Shown here in pieces: positions 13,558-25,587 of a stretch of 64,000 nucleotides of DNA. The notes beneath the pieces were generated by a model. It was given only the letters and a program-made list of their open reading frames with translations, was not told where the DNA came from and did no database searches. The position numbers and the translations under genes are program-made. Origin of the DNA: Luzula sylvatica (taxonomy: Eukaryota; Streptophyta; Magnoliopsida; Poales; Juncaceae); contig OX326958.1 of assembly GCA_946800325.1 (NCBI GenBank), positions 66,444,366 through 66,508,365 on the forward strand, given 5' to 3'. Within the stretch, counting starts at the first letter, position 1; each line of letters opens with the position of its first letter.

Positions 13558-14605
13558 TGAAGGAAATACAGTTTTGGATCAACGGTAAAAGTGTACATAT
13601 AAGGATATATGAACATGGATGTTCATGGGTTTGATTAAATGCATAAAAGGATTGTGCAAACTTAAGTTCCAGAGAGTGGTTCGTTCGAACTAACCATCGG
13701 GTCCGTTCGAACGGACAACTACGTGTATAAAATGGTTGTATACATAATTATTCCGGAGAGTGTCCATACGAACGAATCTTGTAGTTCGTTCGAACAGATG
13801 ACTACGAATGTAATTATGGAATTAACACATAAATGAGATAGAAAGTATACGTTCGAACGAGCCATGGTGTTCGTTCGAACGGACCTCTTCGGGTATAAAA
13901 GAGTTTTTATACATTCTCATGACAGAAGCTGTGCGTTCGAACGAACTGTATGTTGCGTTCGAACGAACATGCTGCTGGAAGTGTATATTGGATATACACA
14001 ATCCTTCACCCAATCCTTATCCTATTTTAGTATAAATAGGATGTTTCTCTCTCTCCTAATCTAGACAAGACTAGTTCTGTCCAGAAATTAGAGAGACTCT
14101 TATCAAGGTGTTGAAAGAGTGCGGAGAGAAAGAGAGAAAAGAGGAGAAAAGAGTTTTCTCCGTCTAGAGAATCGAAAGCAATCATGCAAGTTCGCCGGTG
14201 CATCGTCTAGGCAGGTGCATCCGCGACCGAGGTGCTACGACTCACGGTGGATACGGGTAGAGGAGTTCGCACTTTGTGACTCTTCGTTTGTGATCAAACC
14301 GGAGAAGTATAGGAGCAAAAGGCTGTGGAAGCGTGTGGGAACGAGACGCACGAAGACAACCGGAGACGTGTCAAGACGGTGGGAGACGTGTGGTATGGGA
14401 CGCACGGGCTAGTCACCAACGTGACACCGAAGAAGAGAAGGATGCGAGCGATCAACCCGTCGTGCGTGATCAATTTCACGCTGATAATCGTCTATCCTAC
14501 TTTGCATCGTACCCTCGATATCGAAGCGTGTTCTCGGGATTTGGGAACCGGACCGGGCCTACATATCCGCTGCGCGGGTTCGGGGTCGGGATAATTCCCT
14601 ATACA
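13558..14605 (+). repeat. LTR, plus orientation, probably the 3' LTR of the preceding interior
   Basis: It starts TGAAGGAAATACAG right after a polypurine tract and aligns with the solo LTR at 14983-15861: the same start, the same leader (GGATACGGGTAGAG), and the same GTGATCAATTTCACG block near the end. The end is placed at ATTCCCTATACA by that comparison. No primer site follows, consistent with a 3' or solo LTR. TATAAATAG is at 14031. Confidence 0.7.
13676..14039 (+). promoter_or_regulatory. LTR promoter with TTCGAA palindromes and TATA box
   Basis: At least six inverted repeats centred on TTCGAA (for example GTCCGTTCGAACGGAC at 13701-13716) lie in about 290 bp and end about 80 bp upstream of TATAAATAG (14031-14039). 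The layout is the same as in copia element 1 although the LTR bodies are otherwise different. Confidence 0.7.
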
Positions 14606-14977
14606 AACTCACTTACAAATTAAGCATTTAGCTCGGTTGACTGGATTGTTCTCCACTGGAATGTGGTATTTCAATATGACCGTCGATAATGGTCTAGTCT
14701 AACTACTAAGTAGGCATGGGAACTAGCTGATTGAATTAATTAAGCTTCCGCATAAATACCATTAGCATTCCGTTACTGCAAAAATAAGATCTTAGAATTA
14801 CCAATTCACCCCCCTCTATGTCTAGATTAAATAATATTTATATCATATTACATGATTACATTGCACAATTTTACTGAATTCTTATTTTTCGTTTGAACTG
14901 TGAAAGTAAATATAATAAACTTGACATTTTGAGAACTGCATATACATGAATTTTTTTTGTAGGAAAAAACTTTTATA
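14606..14977. other. Intervening sequence, possible remnant of another LTR end
   Basis: No coding sequence. Around 14790-14825 the string ATTACCAATTCACCCCCCTC resembles the last bases of the element 1 and 2 LTRs, but no primer site follows. It is probably a fragment of a related LTR. Confidence 0.35.
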
Positions 14978-14982
14978 CTTTA

Positions 14983-15861
14983 TGAAGGAAATACAATTTT
15001 GGATCAATGATAAAGTTGTACAAATAAGGATAATCGAACGTGCATGCTCGCGAAAATAAATAAGTGTATAATGAGATTATGCATATCTAAGTTCCAGGGG
15101 CTATTCCGTTCGGACGGAAGTGTAGTTCTGTCCGGATGGAAGCACTCGAGTTTGTGTTCAATACGATCGAACTTAGTAAACTCAGTTCCAGAGCCTCTTC
15201 CGCCCTAATGGAAGGCATGTTCCATCCAGATGGAAGTAGTTATGTAACTGTGTAATAGTTACACATATCCCTTGGCTCATCCTTATCATATATGGTATAT
15301 ATAGGTTGTTTTTCTCTCATCGAACATGTGATTAAGTCTAGATTCACTCTATCAAGTGCAATATTTATTCAAAGAGTGCAAGAGAGAAGAGAGAAAAAGG
15401 AAAACATTGTTTTCTCCATTAGAGAACAATAATCGAAGAAGATTGAGCAAGCTCACACACGTTTCGTCTAGGCAGTTGCGTGTGTGACCAAGAGATGACG
15501 ACTCACGTGGATACGGGTAGAGGGATCATATCTTTGATCTCGTTTATGGCCTAAATGGAGTAGAAACATCATTAAGAGGGCTGTCGAGAATTGCGGGTGT
15601 GGGACGTACGAAGGCAACCGAAGAGAACACAACCGGAGCAAAATCGTGTGAGCGTGGGACGCACGAGAAGCGACCAGAGTAAACGAACGGAAGAAAAGCA
15701 GTAGGAACATGTCAACCCTTCGTTCGTGATCAATTTCACGAGGTATGGTTGTACTTTCTACCATGATGGTACTTTCGAGTCGATGGCATGATCTTGGATT
15801 AAGGGAACCGTTCCGCGACCCCACTTTCTCTGCGCGGGGTCCGGGACGATGATTCCTAACA
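14983..15861 (+). repeat. Solo LTR with 5-bp target-site duplication
   Basis: The LTR runs TGAAGG...CCTAACA and is flanked on both sides by cttta (14978-14982 and 15862-15866). It is diverged from the LTR at 13558. Its U3 carries a different set of inverted repeats (CCGTTCGGACGG, GTTCCATCCAGATGGAA, spaced by short linkers) upstream of a TATATATAGG box near 15296. The matching target duplication shows that the interior was lost by LTR-LTR recombination. Confidence 0.88.
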
Positions 15862-15866
15862 CTTTA

Positions 15867-17598
15867 TATATAGTAAAATGTTGGACCTACCCTCAAAGTC
15901 TCCTCCAAGAAACTTGATGACAGGGCTATGATTAAACTTCTTAAAAGTTAACATCTTAATTAAAGATTTGACATTACAATTGAGTTTTAAACCATAAATT
16001 ACAATAATCAAACAACAAATTAAGATGTCAAACCATGCATAAATGTGTTAAATTGAAGTATTAAAAACCAGCCAATGTCATCAAGAGATGTGAGGGAGAG
16101 TTCTAGGGAGTACATCACTACTCTTATACATTATTACCTAGTTACCGAGTTATTTACTTTTGAATGAAATGTACCACAACGTGACACTTGTCCGGCTGAA
16201 TTACCTAGTTATATACTTTTGAATGAAATGTACCACAACGTGACACTTGTCCGGCTGAATTTTATATTTTTAATTTCAAACATAGTTCGAAAACTCCACA
16301 CAACTCGACAACTAACATAATGAAGTTATTTTCGAACTCATTTAAGAACTAGTTGAGTTTGTGGCATAATAACTCGTTTGTGTATTATTACTTTTCTTTG
16401 AAACGGAATGAAATGTATCATAATGTCACTTGTCCGACTAGATTTAGTATTTTTAATTTGAAACATAGTTCGAAAACTCGATGCAACTCGACATCTAACA
16501 TAATGAAGTTATTTTGAAGTTCATTTAATAACTCGTTGAGTTTGTAACATAATAACTCGTTTGCGTATAATCTTATATTATTTTGCATAAACACTATTTA
16601 ATATCATATGAAATTCTAAAATTATAGGTTGGAAATAGTAATAATATTTCATATATATTTCATAAGATTACACGTTAATTTATTAGTATTTTTGATACAT
16701 GAACACTTGATCATGCAATTTACCCACGTACTTATTTTGGATCCAATTTTGTGCAATTTTCTTGTGCCACATCATCACATTCATTTCAACAATTAGATTA
16801 TGATATGTGGCAAAATTTAGACCATTGATTAATCATTGATTTTTTGTAGTCATTTATGTGTCATTTATTTTACAACATGCTTTAAGCATTCTTAGAAAGT
16901 TGTGTCATCCAACATTAATGACATGAACTATTATTATTGATTAGATTCACGTCAGACTATGTCTATTCAATTATTTATAATTTCACACAAGATTACATGA
17001 TCAAATGTGAATGCAATAGAAGATGAAAAGTTTATATATGAAATATTAATAAATTAATATATAATACAATAAAACATACACCATATATTAATATTACTTT
17101 TAGAACATTAATTTTAAAAATCTATCAAATATATTCGTTTCAGTTTTCTCTTTAGTTAGAAATCCATATTAGCATAGTTCATACATATTGTTTTCTATAA
17201 TTTGAATTTGTAAGAATATTTTGCATGAAAATAAAATAAAAAATGCGTATTTACATAATAGAATTTTAAGTATTATTACTTACTTCTAAAAATATTATAG
17301 ATTATATTTGTTTTTTTTAAAGCAAATTTAATATTAAAATTTTAAAAAACTAATATAAATAAAAAATTATTATATATCTATCTAAATAACTTGTTAAACT
17401 TATAAACACATATCAAATAATATTGTTATTTTTAAAAATGTAAATTTTAAAAATATCATTTGATACTAAATAATTTATGTTTATGCTAAAATAAATATCA
17501 TATGATAATAAATAATTTTATTTTGTGATGATATTATTAATATTAATATACAAATGTGTACTTTTTATTACTATAAAGAACATACTTAACATGTTTAC
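15867..17598. other. AT-rich non-coding region leading to a Helitron end
   Basis: No ORF of interest. It contains the tandem repeats at 16138-16570. Most of the rest (16600-17598) is probably the body of the Helitron whose 3' end is at 17622. I cannot place that Helitron's 5' end. Confidence 0.4.
16138..16570. repeat. Nested tandem duplication
   Basis: A 59-bp unit containing GAATGAAATGTACCACAACG is repeated at 16161 and 16220. A longer unit of about 185 bp starting with that motif and containing CATAGTTCGAAAACTC is repeated at about 16220 and 16405. Confidence 0.8.
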
Positions 17599-17622
17599 CG
17601 CGTAGCGCGAGTATTCTCCTAG
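17599..17622 (+). mobile_element. Helitron 3' terminus
   Basis: A CGCG-TAG-CGCG hairpin (17599-17609) is followed by a short spacer and CTAG at 17619-17622, with host T next. Helitrons end in a hairpin plus CTRR inserted before T. Confidence 0.65.
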
Positions 17623-17765
17623 TTAAATTATAAGATGGCAAAGCAATTGGACATAATCGATCCAGTATGAATCTAGCTAGCGCATGATACTAATCCATGT
17701 CTTTAATATAATGGATTTAATACTCTAAAAATGCTCAAATTGAATGAAAAATAACGACATATAAA

Positions 17766-18095
17766 TATTGTATTTATACTGTTGTTTCATTTGGATTGTT
17801 TTTTTGTATTCATATTTCAGTCATATATGTTTTTGTTACTATACAAATGCACCCATAGGTCGCTTAAAAAATTGCAAATGTTTTCTATAAAATAGAGAAA
17901 TTAGTTCCACACCTTATTTATATTGTATTTATACCGTTGTTTCGTTTGGACTTTGGATCGTTTAACTTTATTCATATTTCAGTCATATATGTTCTGTTAT
18001 ACAAATGCACCCATATATCGCTTAAAAAAATTGCAAAAATGTTTTCTATAAATTAATAGAGAAATTATGTTCCACACCTTATTTTATTTATATTA
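17766..18095. repeat. Tandem duplication, unit about 155 bp
   Basis: The block beginning TATTGTATTTATAC and ending TTCCACACCTTATTT occurs at 17766 and again at 17921 with modest divergence. Confidence 0.82.
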
Positions 18096-18322
18096 TCATT
18101 CTAAAAGATATATTAAATAATTAATACACAAAAAATCCATATGTTGAGTGTGAGGCACATAACCAATGAACCCATAGCACATTTGGTTGAGTGTTAGACA
18201 CACAAAAAATCATATATTGTGAGAGGTTGTGAGTTCAAGTTTTATTAAAATCAATGGATGACGGATCATCGAGACTTCTCCATTTATTATCAAAAAAATA
18301 TATTTAATTAATACACAAAGCA

Positions 18323-18353
18323 TTGCTCTGCAAAGAAGCAAGGAACTCACTAG
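18323..18353 (+). mobile_element. Possible Helitron 3' terminus
   Basis: A TTGCT...AGCAA stem (18323-18327 with 18337-18341) is followed by GGAACTCACTAG ending at 18353 and then T. The stem is short, so the call is weaker than the ends at 17622 and 63689. Confidence 0.42.
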
Positions 18354-19489
18354 TATATGTGATATTTCGATATTTTGAGGTTTGTAGAGTGTATATGTAG
18401 AAATTTGGATTTGAATTTTATGTGTGATGTTAACACAGTTAAGTAATTTAATTTGATTTTATTATATGTCATTTTCTTTGGAGGTAGAATAAACAAGGTT
18501 ATAAGGAGAACTTTTAGACTTACATGAGCAACTTTATGTTGATTTTACACAGACGTTTTATAAAATTATAGTGACATTTGCAATATTTAAATTGTTTATG
18601 AAGTATCATAGTGTCATTTGCAGAATAATTAATTAGTCATTAGAATTTAAATAATTTGACTCACCTAGTTATTAGATATATTATATGGTGAATCATTTTT
18701 TAAAATTTTATCGATATATTAAATTTAAATCATTTAATGAACAAAAAATATTTTGAGTTATATGAAAATAATTAAATTAAACATCATAATTCAAGTAATT
18801 TGACTCATTTAGTTATTAGTTATATATATTATATATTAAGATAACTACATGACCTGAAGAATTCTTGTATGATTTATCATTTTTTAAAACTTTGTTGATC
18901 AATTCAAATAAAATCATTTAATGAATAACGAATATTTTGAATATTGACCAAATAATTACAAACATGTCAATTAGATTTTATTTCAAATTTTAGTTGGGTT
19001 CACACCTCTCAATTTCAACCTCTTCGTGTTTTTCCCCCTTTTTGTCTTCCCCGTAGTACGACTCTCGCATTGCGGTGTGCGAGTGCGACACTTCTAATTT
19101 CCATTTTACTTGTGTGTGTATAATAAATAATATAGTGCTTATTTATCGCGATACTTAAAGTATCATATTTGTCTAAACTTTGTTTATTCATTATTAATTG
19201 TAATTTTCTACAATTTTTTTGTTTTGTTTATAAATTGTGTTATTTGAACAAAAAAATATCCAAAAGAACCTTAATGCGTCACACATGATTCTCCAGAACA
19301 AATAAGAAAGATACATTACACCAAATTAGAACTAGTCATGTATACGAATTGCCCAACTCCCAAGTTTCTTTTTCTTTATTACTGTTTTCTATGTTTAGAT
19401 TTGAAAACTTATATGTACATGCTGTGCTCTAAAGTTGGACTTACGTATGTATTTATGTGTCACGCATGATATGTTTGAGAAGGAGATTT
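18354..19489. other. AT-rich intergenic region
   Basis: No gene seen. Two diverged copies of a block of about 150 bp (around 18650 and 18798, sharing TAATTTGACTCA and TCATTTAATGAA) form a degenerate tandem repeat. Confidence 0.5.
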
Positions 19490-19537
19490 GGAGCTATTTC
19501 GTTCCAAATCTTTTTTTTTATAATCATCAAATATAAG

Positions 19538-19707
19538 GAGTAATGATAGGGACCACGAATTTGGTCCAAAAAATTGACCACGAATGTCACATGACAGGCA
19601 TCTATTTGGTGCATTAAAAATTGTGCAAACATTCATCCAATAACTGCCTGTCACGTGACATTTGTGATCAATTCTTGAGACTAAATTCGTAGTCACTATC
19701 ATTACTC
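19538..19707. mobile_element. 170-bp MITE with 9-bp target duplication
   Basis: The ends are imperfect inverted repeats (GAGTAATGATAGGGACCACG and its counterpart at 19683-19707), and the pairing extends inward (TCACATGACAGG with CCTGTCACGTGA). It is flanked by aaatataag at 19529-19537 and 19708-19716. Copy B has a single aaatataag near 43528, the empty site. A 9-bp duplication suggests mobilisation by a Mutator-type transposase. Confidence 0.9.
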
Positions 19708-19960
19708 AAATATAAGTCTCAAAATGAAGCCCCACGTTTACTTTTCTAAACTAATTTTTTCTTAAAATCGAAGGAAACTTTGACTTGTACAAATTGCGAC
19801 AAAGAAAATAGGGACCGTACAGTGGTACATCATCCTTAGATGTGTACGAAACTTATAATATATATATTATGCAACAATTTTATAAGCTATTTGTCAAACC
19901 ATATCATGTGAAACTTAATTAACTCGTGCTGGTTCGTGGACCTCCATGTTTCTCCACGTT

Positions 19961-20184
19961 TTTTGTTTTTTTGATGAAAATAGAGAGGGCTCACAAGTCC
20001 CCCTTCTATTATTTTACTAAAATTTCAAAGAATTACATCTGTTCATTTTGTATGGAAAATTCCACAAAATAAGAGAAATATCAAACTTATAATACATCAA
20101 AACCTAACTTAAAACCACATCATCATAATTCGGACTTAAAAAACCAGGATTTCGAATCCTTGTTTTTCCTAGACATTCAAGTCT
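19961..20184 (-). mobile_element. SINE-like retroposon, minus strand
   Basis: A 224-bp insertion relative to copy B, flanked by 15-bp near-identical repeats atgttt(c/a)tccacgtt (19946-19960 and 20185-20199). The plus strand starts with a T-rich run, so the element ends in poly(A) on the minus strand. Near its 5' end on that strand is GGATTCGAAATCC, similar to a Pol III B box. A clear A box is not seen. Confidence 0.6.
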
Positions 20185-20542
20185 ATGTTTATCCACGTTA
20201 TCTACTTAAATTTCCAATTTCTTCTTTTTCTATATATTTTTTATTTATAGAAAAAAGATGTTCAAACTACTTATTTAGCATCCATATTTTATCAACTACA
20301 TAATTTAACCGACGCAACTAGCTTTGACCAAGTATTTTCCTAATGCACATATAGCATTAATGTATACGTACAATTTCTACATGATTGAATGTTAGTTAAC
20401 TTATTGAATTTTCTTGGCATTTGAGTTGAATAATGTAATGGTGATAAAGAAGTTCCAACACATGCATGGCTTCTTATATCAGGTTATCACGGCACATGAT
20501 GATATATATTTGATTATCTCTGATTAAAGAAATAAAGATAGG

Positions 20543-21421
20543 CTATGAAATATCAATTTCCTACGTTGTATACCTTTAAGGAAGAGTCGTATAATTTAAT
20601 GAGCCAGATATGGAACAATGATCAAATTAATGGCATCAAATTTCCATTGTCACAACAAGCTCAGGTTGAGTATGATCAATTGAAGATAATACTACAACAA
20701 AATCAGAATAGTGTTGATCAACACAGGGAGGCTCAGATAATATGCTGATGAAATAATAATGCACAATTTACGACCAAAAGTATGTATAATTTCTTGATAA
20801 AGGGAGTAAATGTGAAGGCAAAACAACAACACATATGGAAAATTAAATCTCAGCCTAAAATCAATTTTTTTATATGGTTATGCTCAATGAATGCGATATC
20901 AACTATTGATAATCTTAATAAAAGAGGATGGCAGATACCGAATAGATGTATACTATGCAAAATCAATGAGGAATCAATTCATCATATGATAAACCGATGT
21001 CCATATTCAGTGGCTATATGGACATATATAGACAGAATTTTTGATATCCAAGTATTGCAGGAAACCAATGTAATACAAGCTTTAATGGAAAAAAAATTAT
21101 CCAAAGAAAAGAAGCAAATAATGACATACACTATCTTCAATATATGGAAGGAAAGATGTACAAGAATTTTTCAGGAAAGATATAAAAAGCACAAAGAAGT
21201 GGCGCAAGAAATAAAGGAACAAATAATATTATATTGGGAAGCGACGAAAGAAAAAGCTAATTAGAAAATATCCATTACAAGTAAAATAGTAGGATAGTTT
21301 CAATACAAATTTTTGTAAATATCTTTGTACATATCGCAACACTCCTTGTACTATATTTATTTTTAAATATAGTCTGGGTGCGGATCTTTGAATCCGCCTC
21401 AGTTAATCAAAAAAAAATAAA
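20543..21421 (+). mobile_element. 5'-truncated LINE (L1-type) fragment with zf-RVT domain
   Basis: An 879-bp insertion flanked by aaataaagatagg (20530-20542 and 21422-21434) and ending in an A-rich tail. The coding part (about 20545-21264) matches the C-terminal zf-RVT region of plant non-LTR reverse transcriptases: WKIKSQPKINFFIWLCSMNA, then CILC...HHMINRC as the zinc-binding residues. A frameshift or tandem stops at about 20746 separate the first 67 codons from the 160-codon part starting at 20782. The reverse transcriptase core and ORF1 are absent through 5' truncation. It lies about 200 bp upstream of the NPF copy A start codon; copy B lacks it. Confidence 0.88.
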
Positions 21422-21552
21422 AAATAAAGATAGGCCATTCAAATTCATGCAAATCGATCTAAGTTTCATTTTGATCATTTTGATAAGATCCAAGGGCGAC
21501 AAATACGGAACTTGAAAGAAATGAACTTGGACTTTTTTGCACCACTCCTGTC

Positions 21553-21560
21553 TATATAAA
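21553..21560 (+). promoter_or_regulatory. TATA box of NPF copy A
   Basis: TATATAAA lies 79 bp upstream of the ATG. The surrounding sequence is conserved in copy B. The 5' UTR between them has only short GA runs here. Confidence 0.65.
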
Positions 21561-21631
21561 CCTTCCTACTTAACCTTGAGCTTCAAATAGAGAGAGAACT
21601 TCAGAGAGAGAGAAAACTTCGGAGAGAGAGA

Positions 21632-23880
21632 ATGGAAGGAATTGTAAACTGGAGAGGAAAGCCTGTAGATCCAAAGAGACATGGTGGGGTTAGAGCTACA
21701 TTGTTTCTCTATTGTACGAAACCCTTTATCTTTGTAAACTTTCATAATATAAATTATGCATTAAGGCATGATCATATATTTATTATACATAATATTTTTG
21801 CATGAACTATCTGTGCAGTGCTAGTGGTGGTAAGAAGCAGCATGAATGCAGCAAACACGAATCTTGTAGGGTTTTTTCGTTCAACCCACAATATGACAAT
21901 TGCACGTAGCGTGATCCTCAGCACGAATTTTGGAGGTGCGACGTGGATGTTATCCATATTTGGAGCGTTTGTCGCAGACACTTACATCAAGCGCTTCAAA
22001 GCTATTATCTTCTTCGGCCCCTTTGAGATCCTCGTATGTATATATTTCATCTTTGATAAAAAAAAATATATATACATGACCCAAATTAGTATTACTAATC
22101 CCTATATATTTATATATACATGCAGGGATATGGATTACTAGCATTGCAATCACACCTTAGTTCTCTCCACCCGCCTCCATGCAACGCAAACCAAGAATCT
22201 TGCGATTCTACCTACGGTTGGAAAACCACACTTATATACCTCGGCCTTTTCATGATATCTGTAGGCGAGGGTTTCATGCGGGCCTCGACGCCGGCCTTTG
22301 GAGCGGACCAGTTCGACTCCGACGACCCCATGGAGTCCAAGATGAAAATTAGGTTTTTTGACTTGGCAGCCATAGCAACTTGTTTTGGAGCAATTGTAGG
22401 GTTGATGTTTGTGGTTACTATTCAGAGTTTTAAAGGATGGGATATTGGTCTGGCGGTTTGCGCATTGTTTGTTCTCACGGGAGTACTAGTCGGAGCTATT
22501 GGTTTCCCGTTCTATCGTAATAAAAGATGTGCTGGAAGTCCCTTGACAAGTATTTTGCAGGTATAGTATTCCATCTCACGACTTCAATATAACTTCATTT
22601 AATTAGAATAAATGGAGCTTATGTGGTTCTTTGCCAAAAGAAAAGAATAAGAAAAAAAAAATATTTAACCTATTTTGGAAAAATGTGAAAACATATACAT
22701 AAGTAGTATGAGTATCATAAACTAATTAGATGCGCATAATTTAATGATCACTAGGTTATTGTGGTGGCTATAAAGAAGAGAAAGATTGTGGTACCGGAGA
22801 ATCTAGAAGACCCAGTCACTGATCTCGCCGAAAAACCTGAAGAAATTATTCCTCGGAAAAAAGACCTCAGGTACAAATAGGAAGAGCTTTTTTTTTCATT
22901 ACAATATATTAAACAAATATATAACATTTTTTGTCCGATTTATTCCATTCTATGTCTTACGTCAATTTTAAAGAATAACTCTAAATTTCCTAATTTTTCC
23001 TTATGCGAAAGTTATAGTGTTATTCTATGTATCTTCGTCGAACTTTTAAGATACATTCCACAAACAGAAAATTAATAGTTCGTTTTTTTTTTGTTGAAGA
23101 TTTCTCGAGAAAGCGTCAATATACACCGTTGATGCAGATGCATGGTCCTACTGTAGTACTTCGCAAGTAGAGGAGGCCAAAGCCTTCTTAAAATTGCTAC
23201 CCGTACTTATTAGCTCGATATTTTGTTATTTCCCTTTCGCTCTATTCTTCACCCTAACTGCTCCAGCAGCCTCGACAATGAACACAAAACTCGGTACACT
23301 CAGAATTGCACCGGCTTCTCTCTATGCAGTCCCGGTTATTCTTCAATTGTTCGTACTGGTATTGTACAACCGTGTAATTCTACCGTTTGTACGTAAACAT
23401 ACAAGCGAAACATATTCTAACTCGACCTCTCATCTAGTACGAGCCGGTGTAGGATTCGTATTCGCATTGATGGCAACTGTTGTTGCGGCATTGGTGGAGA
23501 GAAAGAGGAGAACGGCCGAGGATCCGAAAGATTTATCTTTTCTTTGGATGTTACCTCAATTCGTTTTTGTCGGTTTGATGGAGGTGACTTCGTTTGTAGG
23601 GTTGATGGAGTTCTTCGGTTACGAGTTACCCATGCGAATTAAACCATTAGCTTCGTCGATGGTGTTTTGTATACTCGGTTTGTCGACTTGGTTAGATGGA
23701 GCTCTAGTTGCTATTGTACAAAGAGTTACAAGAAATGTAGGACATAATGGATGGTTGGGCGGAAGGACTTTCGACGTAACAAGGCTCGATCTCTTCTACG
23801 GAGTTCTCTCCGTGGTTGAATTTATTGCTTTGTTAAATTTTGCATTTTGGGCTAGAAGATATTTGCACAGACGAGCATAG
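21632..23880 (+). CDS. NRT1/PTR family (NPF) proton-coupled transporter, copy A, five exons
   Basis: Exons are 21632-21713, 21819-22033, 22126-22560, 22755-22870 and 23100-23880, all with GT-AG borders and consistent phases, giving 542 residues. Landmarks: N-terminal VNWRGKPVDPKRHGG; an NPF-typical FGPFEIL/GYGLLALQSH region; LHPPPCN; SVGEGFMRAS...FGADQFD; FPFYRNKR followed by the variable cytosolic loop of exon 4; and the C-terminal NGWLGGRTFDVTRLDLFY. The pattern of hydrophobic segments fits the twelve-helix MFS/PTR fold, and the length is close to the family norm. NPFs move nitrate, peptides, hormones or metabolites across plasma or vacuolar membranes. Sequence features recall clade NPF4, but substrate cannot be assigned. 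The usual first-helix ExxE[R/K] motif is replaced by VVVRSSMN. Copy B differs at 14 residues plus one inserted Pro. Confidence 0.92.
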
Positions 23881-24477
23881 AGCAAGCTCAACGATTTTTC
23901 ATATTTAGGTGTTTATCACATTTTATTTTCTAATAGAAAAAGCTCACTTTTGCCCCCTGAACTATACAAGAAAGTGCAATGTGCCCCCCAAACTTTAATT
24001 TTGTTCATTTTGCCTCCTGAACTCTTGATTTTTCTCACTTTTGCCCCTTCCATTAGTTAACTGCACAGTCAGCAGTTAAGTGATGACGTGGCAGTGTGAC
24101 GTGGCATTTTTTTGATGATAGTACTGCTGACGTGGCAAAATTTAAATTCTAAAATTATACAATAAATTCTAAAATTACATACAAGCCCAAAACAAACAAT
24201 TAATTACAAATAAGTCCATTTTTACCTCATAACCCAAACCCAAACCCATTATTTGGGTTCTCTCTCTCTCTCTCTCTCGTAACCCAAACCAAAACCTCTC
24301 TCTCAACCCGACCCCCCTCTCCCTCTCGCTCTCTCTCTCTGCACGCTAACGCCATTGTTGGGCGCGCTCTCTCTCTCGCGACGCTTATTGGTCTCTCTCT
24401 ATCGCTTTCGACGTCCAGAGCTCGACTCCCTCTCTCTCTGTCTCTCGCGCTCTCGCTCTCTCTGGACTCAGGTTAGC

Positions 24478-24481
<4 letters not shown>

Positions 24482-24552
<71 letters not shown>
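24482..24552. repeat. (CT)n microsatellite
   Basis: About 34 CT units, within a wider pyrimidine-rich stretch from 24259. Confidence 0.95.
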
Positions 24553-24555
<3 letters not shown>

Positions 24556-24990
24556 ATTTAGGTTTTTAGGGCAATTTGCTGAAATTTGGGTTTTAGGTGC
24601 AATTTTAGGTTATTTTCAGCAAAAAAAACCAGCAAATAAGGGTTATTTTCAGCAAATTTTAGCAATTTAGGGTTATTTTGAGCAAATTTGGGTTTTTTGA
24701 GTCTAATTATGGTTAATTTCAGGAAATGAGTGTTAATTTCAGCAAATTAGGATTAATTTCAGCAATTTTCAGCAAATTAGGATTTTTATTGTCCAATTTC
24801 AGGGTTATTTTCAGCGATTCTCGATAATTTCAGTATTATTCTCAGCAATTTCAGGGTTATTTTCAGCGATTCTCAGCAAATTAGGTGTTGACGACGGGTA
24901 TGGGGCGGGTGGGGGGGATGCTGGCGAGGGGTATGGGGGCGGGGGTCTGGCGAGGGGGGGGGTTGGGTCAGTGGGTGCTGGCGACGAGTC

Positions 24991-25013
24991 GGGGGGGGGG
25001 GGGGGGGGGGGGG
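24991..25013 (+). repeat. G23 homopolymer in a G-rich tract
   Basis: A run of 23 G within repeated GTGCTGGCGA-CGGGTCGG units of the Mutator-like element. G-quadruplex formation is plausible, and assembly error in run length is possible. Confidence 0.9.
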
Positions 25014-25038
25014 TTGCTGGCGACGGGTCGGGGGGGTG

Positions 25039-25587
25039 TGAAAGAAAATATGGCTTAAGAATTAACTTGGAAGAATTTATATAAATAGGCAAATCTGCAG
25101 TCAAAATTGGGCCCGTTCAGAAACCTGGGCCCATTCAGAAAGCTAGGGTTTTAACCTAATTTTTTGCCTATATATAAATTCTGATTTCAATTTTCTCTCT
25201 CTTCGAGCCACTTTTCAGAAATCTAGGGTTGAGCCGCCGATTTGGTTTCTCTCTCTTTTTCACAGAATTCTGAGCAAGTTTAGAGAGATTGAGAGGGAGA
25301 TTCGAGCAAGTTCATGAGATAGAATTGATCGTGACGGCGACTAGAACGACGTCGACGATTCCGATCGATCGAAATCGAGGTGGACACGAGTAGAGGGATT
25401 GCACGAGCATTCCTTGGAGAAGGTTCATGGATTTGGAGACGAAATCGACACGTACTAACTTGTACGAGGTAATTTTCTCCAACTCTTCATTTTTCGTTGG
25501 TTTTCGGGCGTGATCCCGATAGAATTAGGTTACGCATGCGAAAATAATTCCGCTGCACACTTTGATAAACGTGTGCGTAACCCTACA
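25039..25587 (+). repeat. Solo LTR of the element 3 family nested in the Mutator-like element
   Basis: TGAAAGAAAATATGG...CCTACA, 549 bp, aligns in reverse orientation with the LTR at 34945-35465 (shared ATGGCTTAA, GTGACGGCGACTAGAACGAC, ACGTACTAACTTGTACGAGG). No coding sequence flanks it. The bases on either side, gggtg and gtgtg, could be a target duplication with one change. Confidence 0.82.

Noticed and set aside
15468..15824. 118-codon minus-strand ORF in the solo LTR
   Set aside because: It lies within the LTR leader, shows no domain, and is not maintained in the related LTR at 13558.
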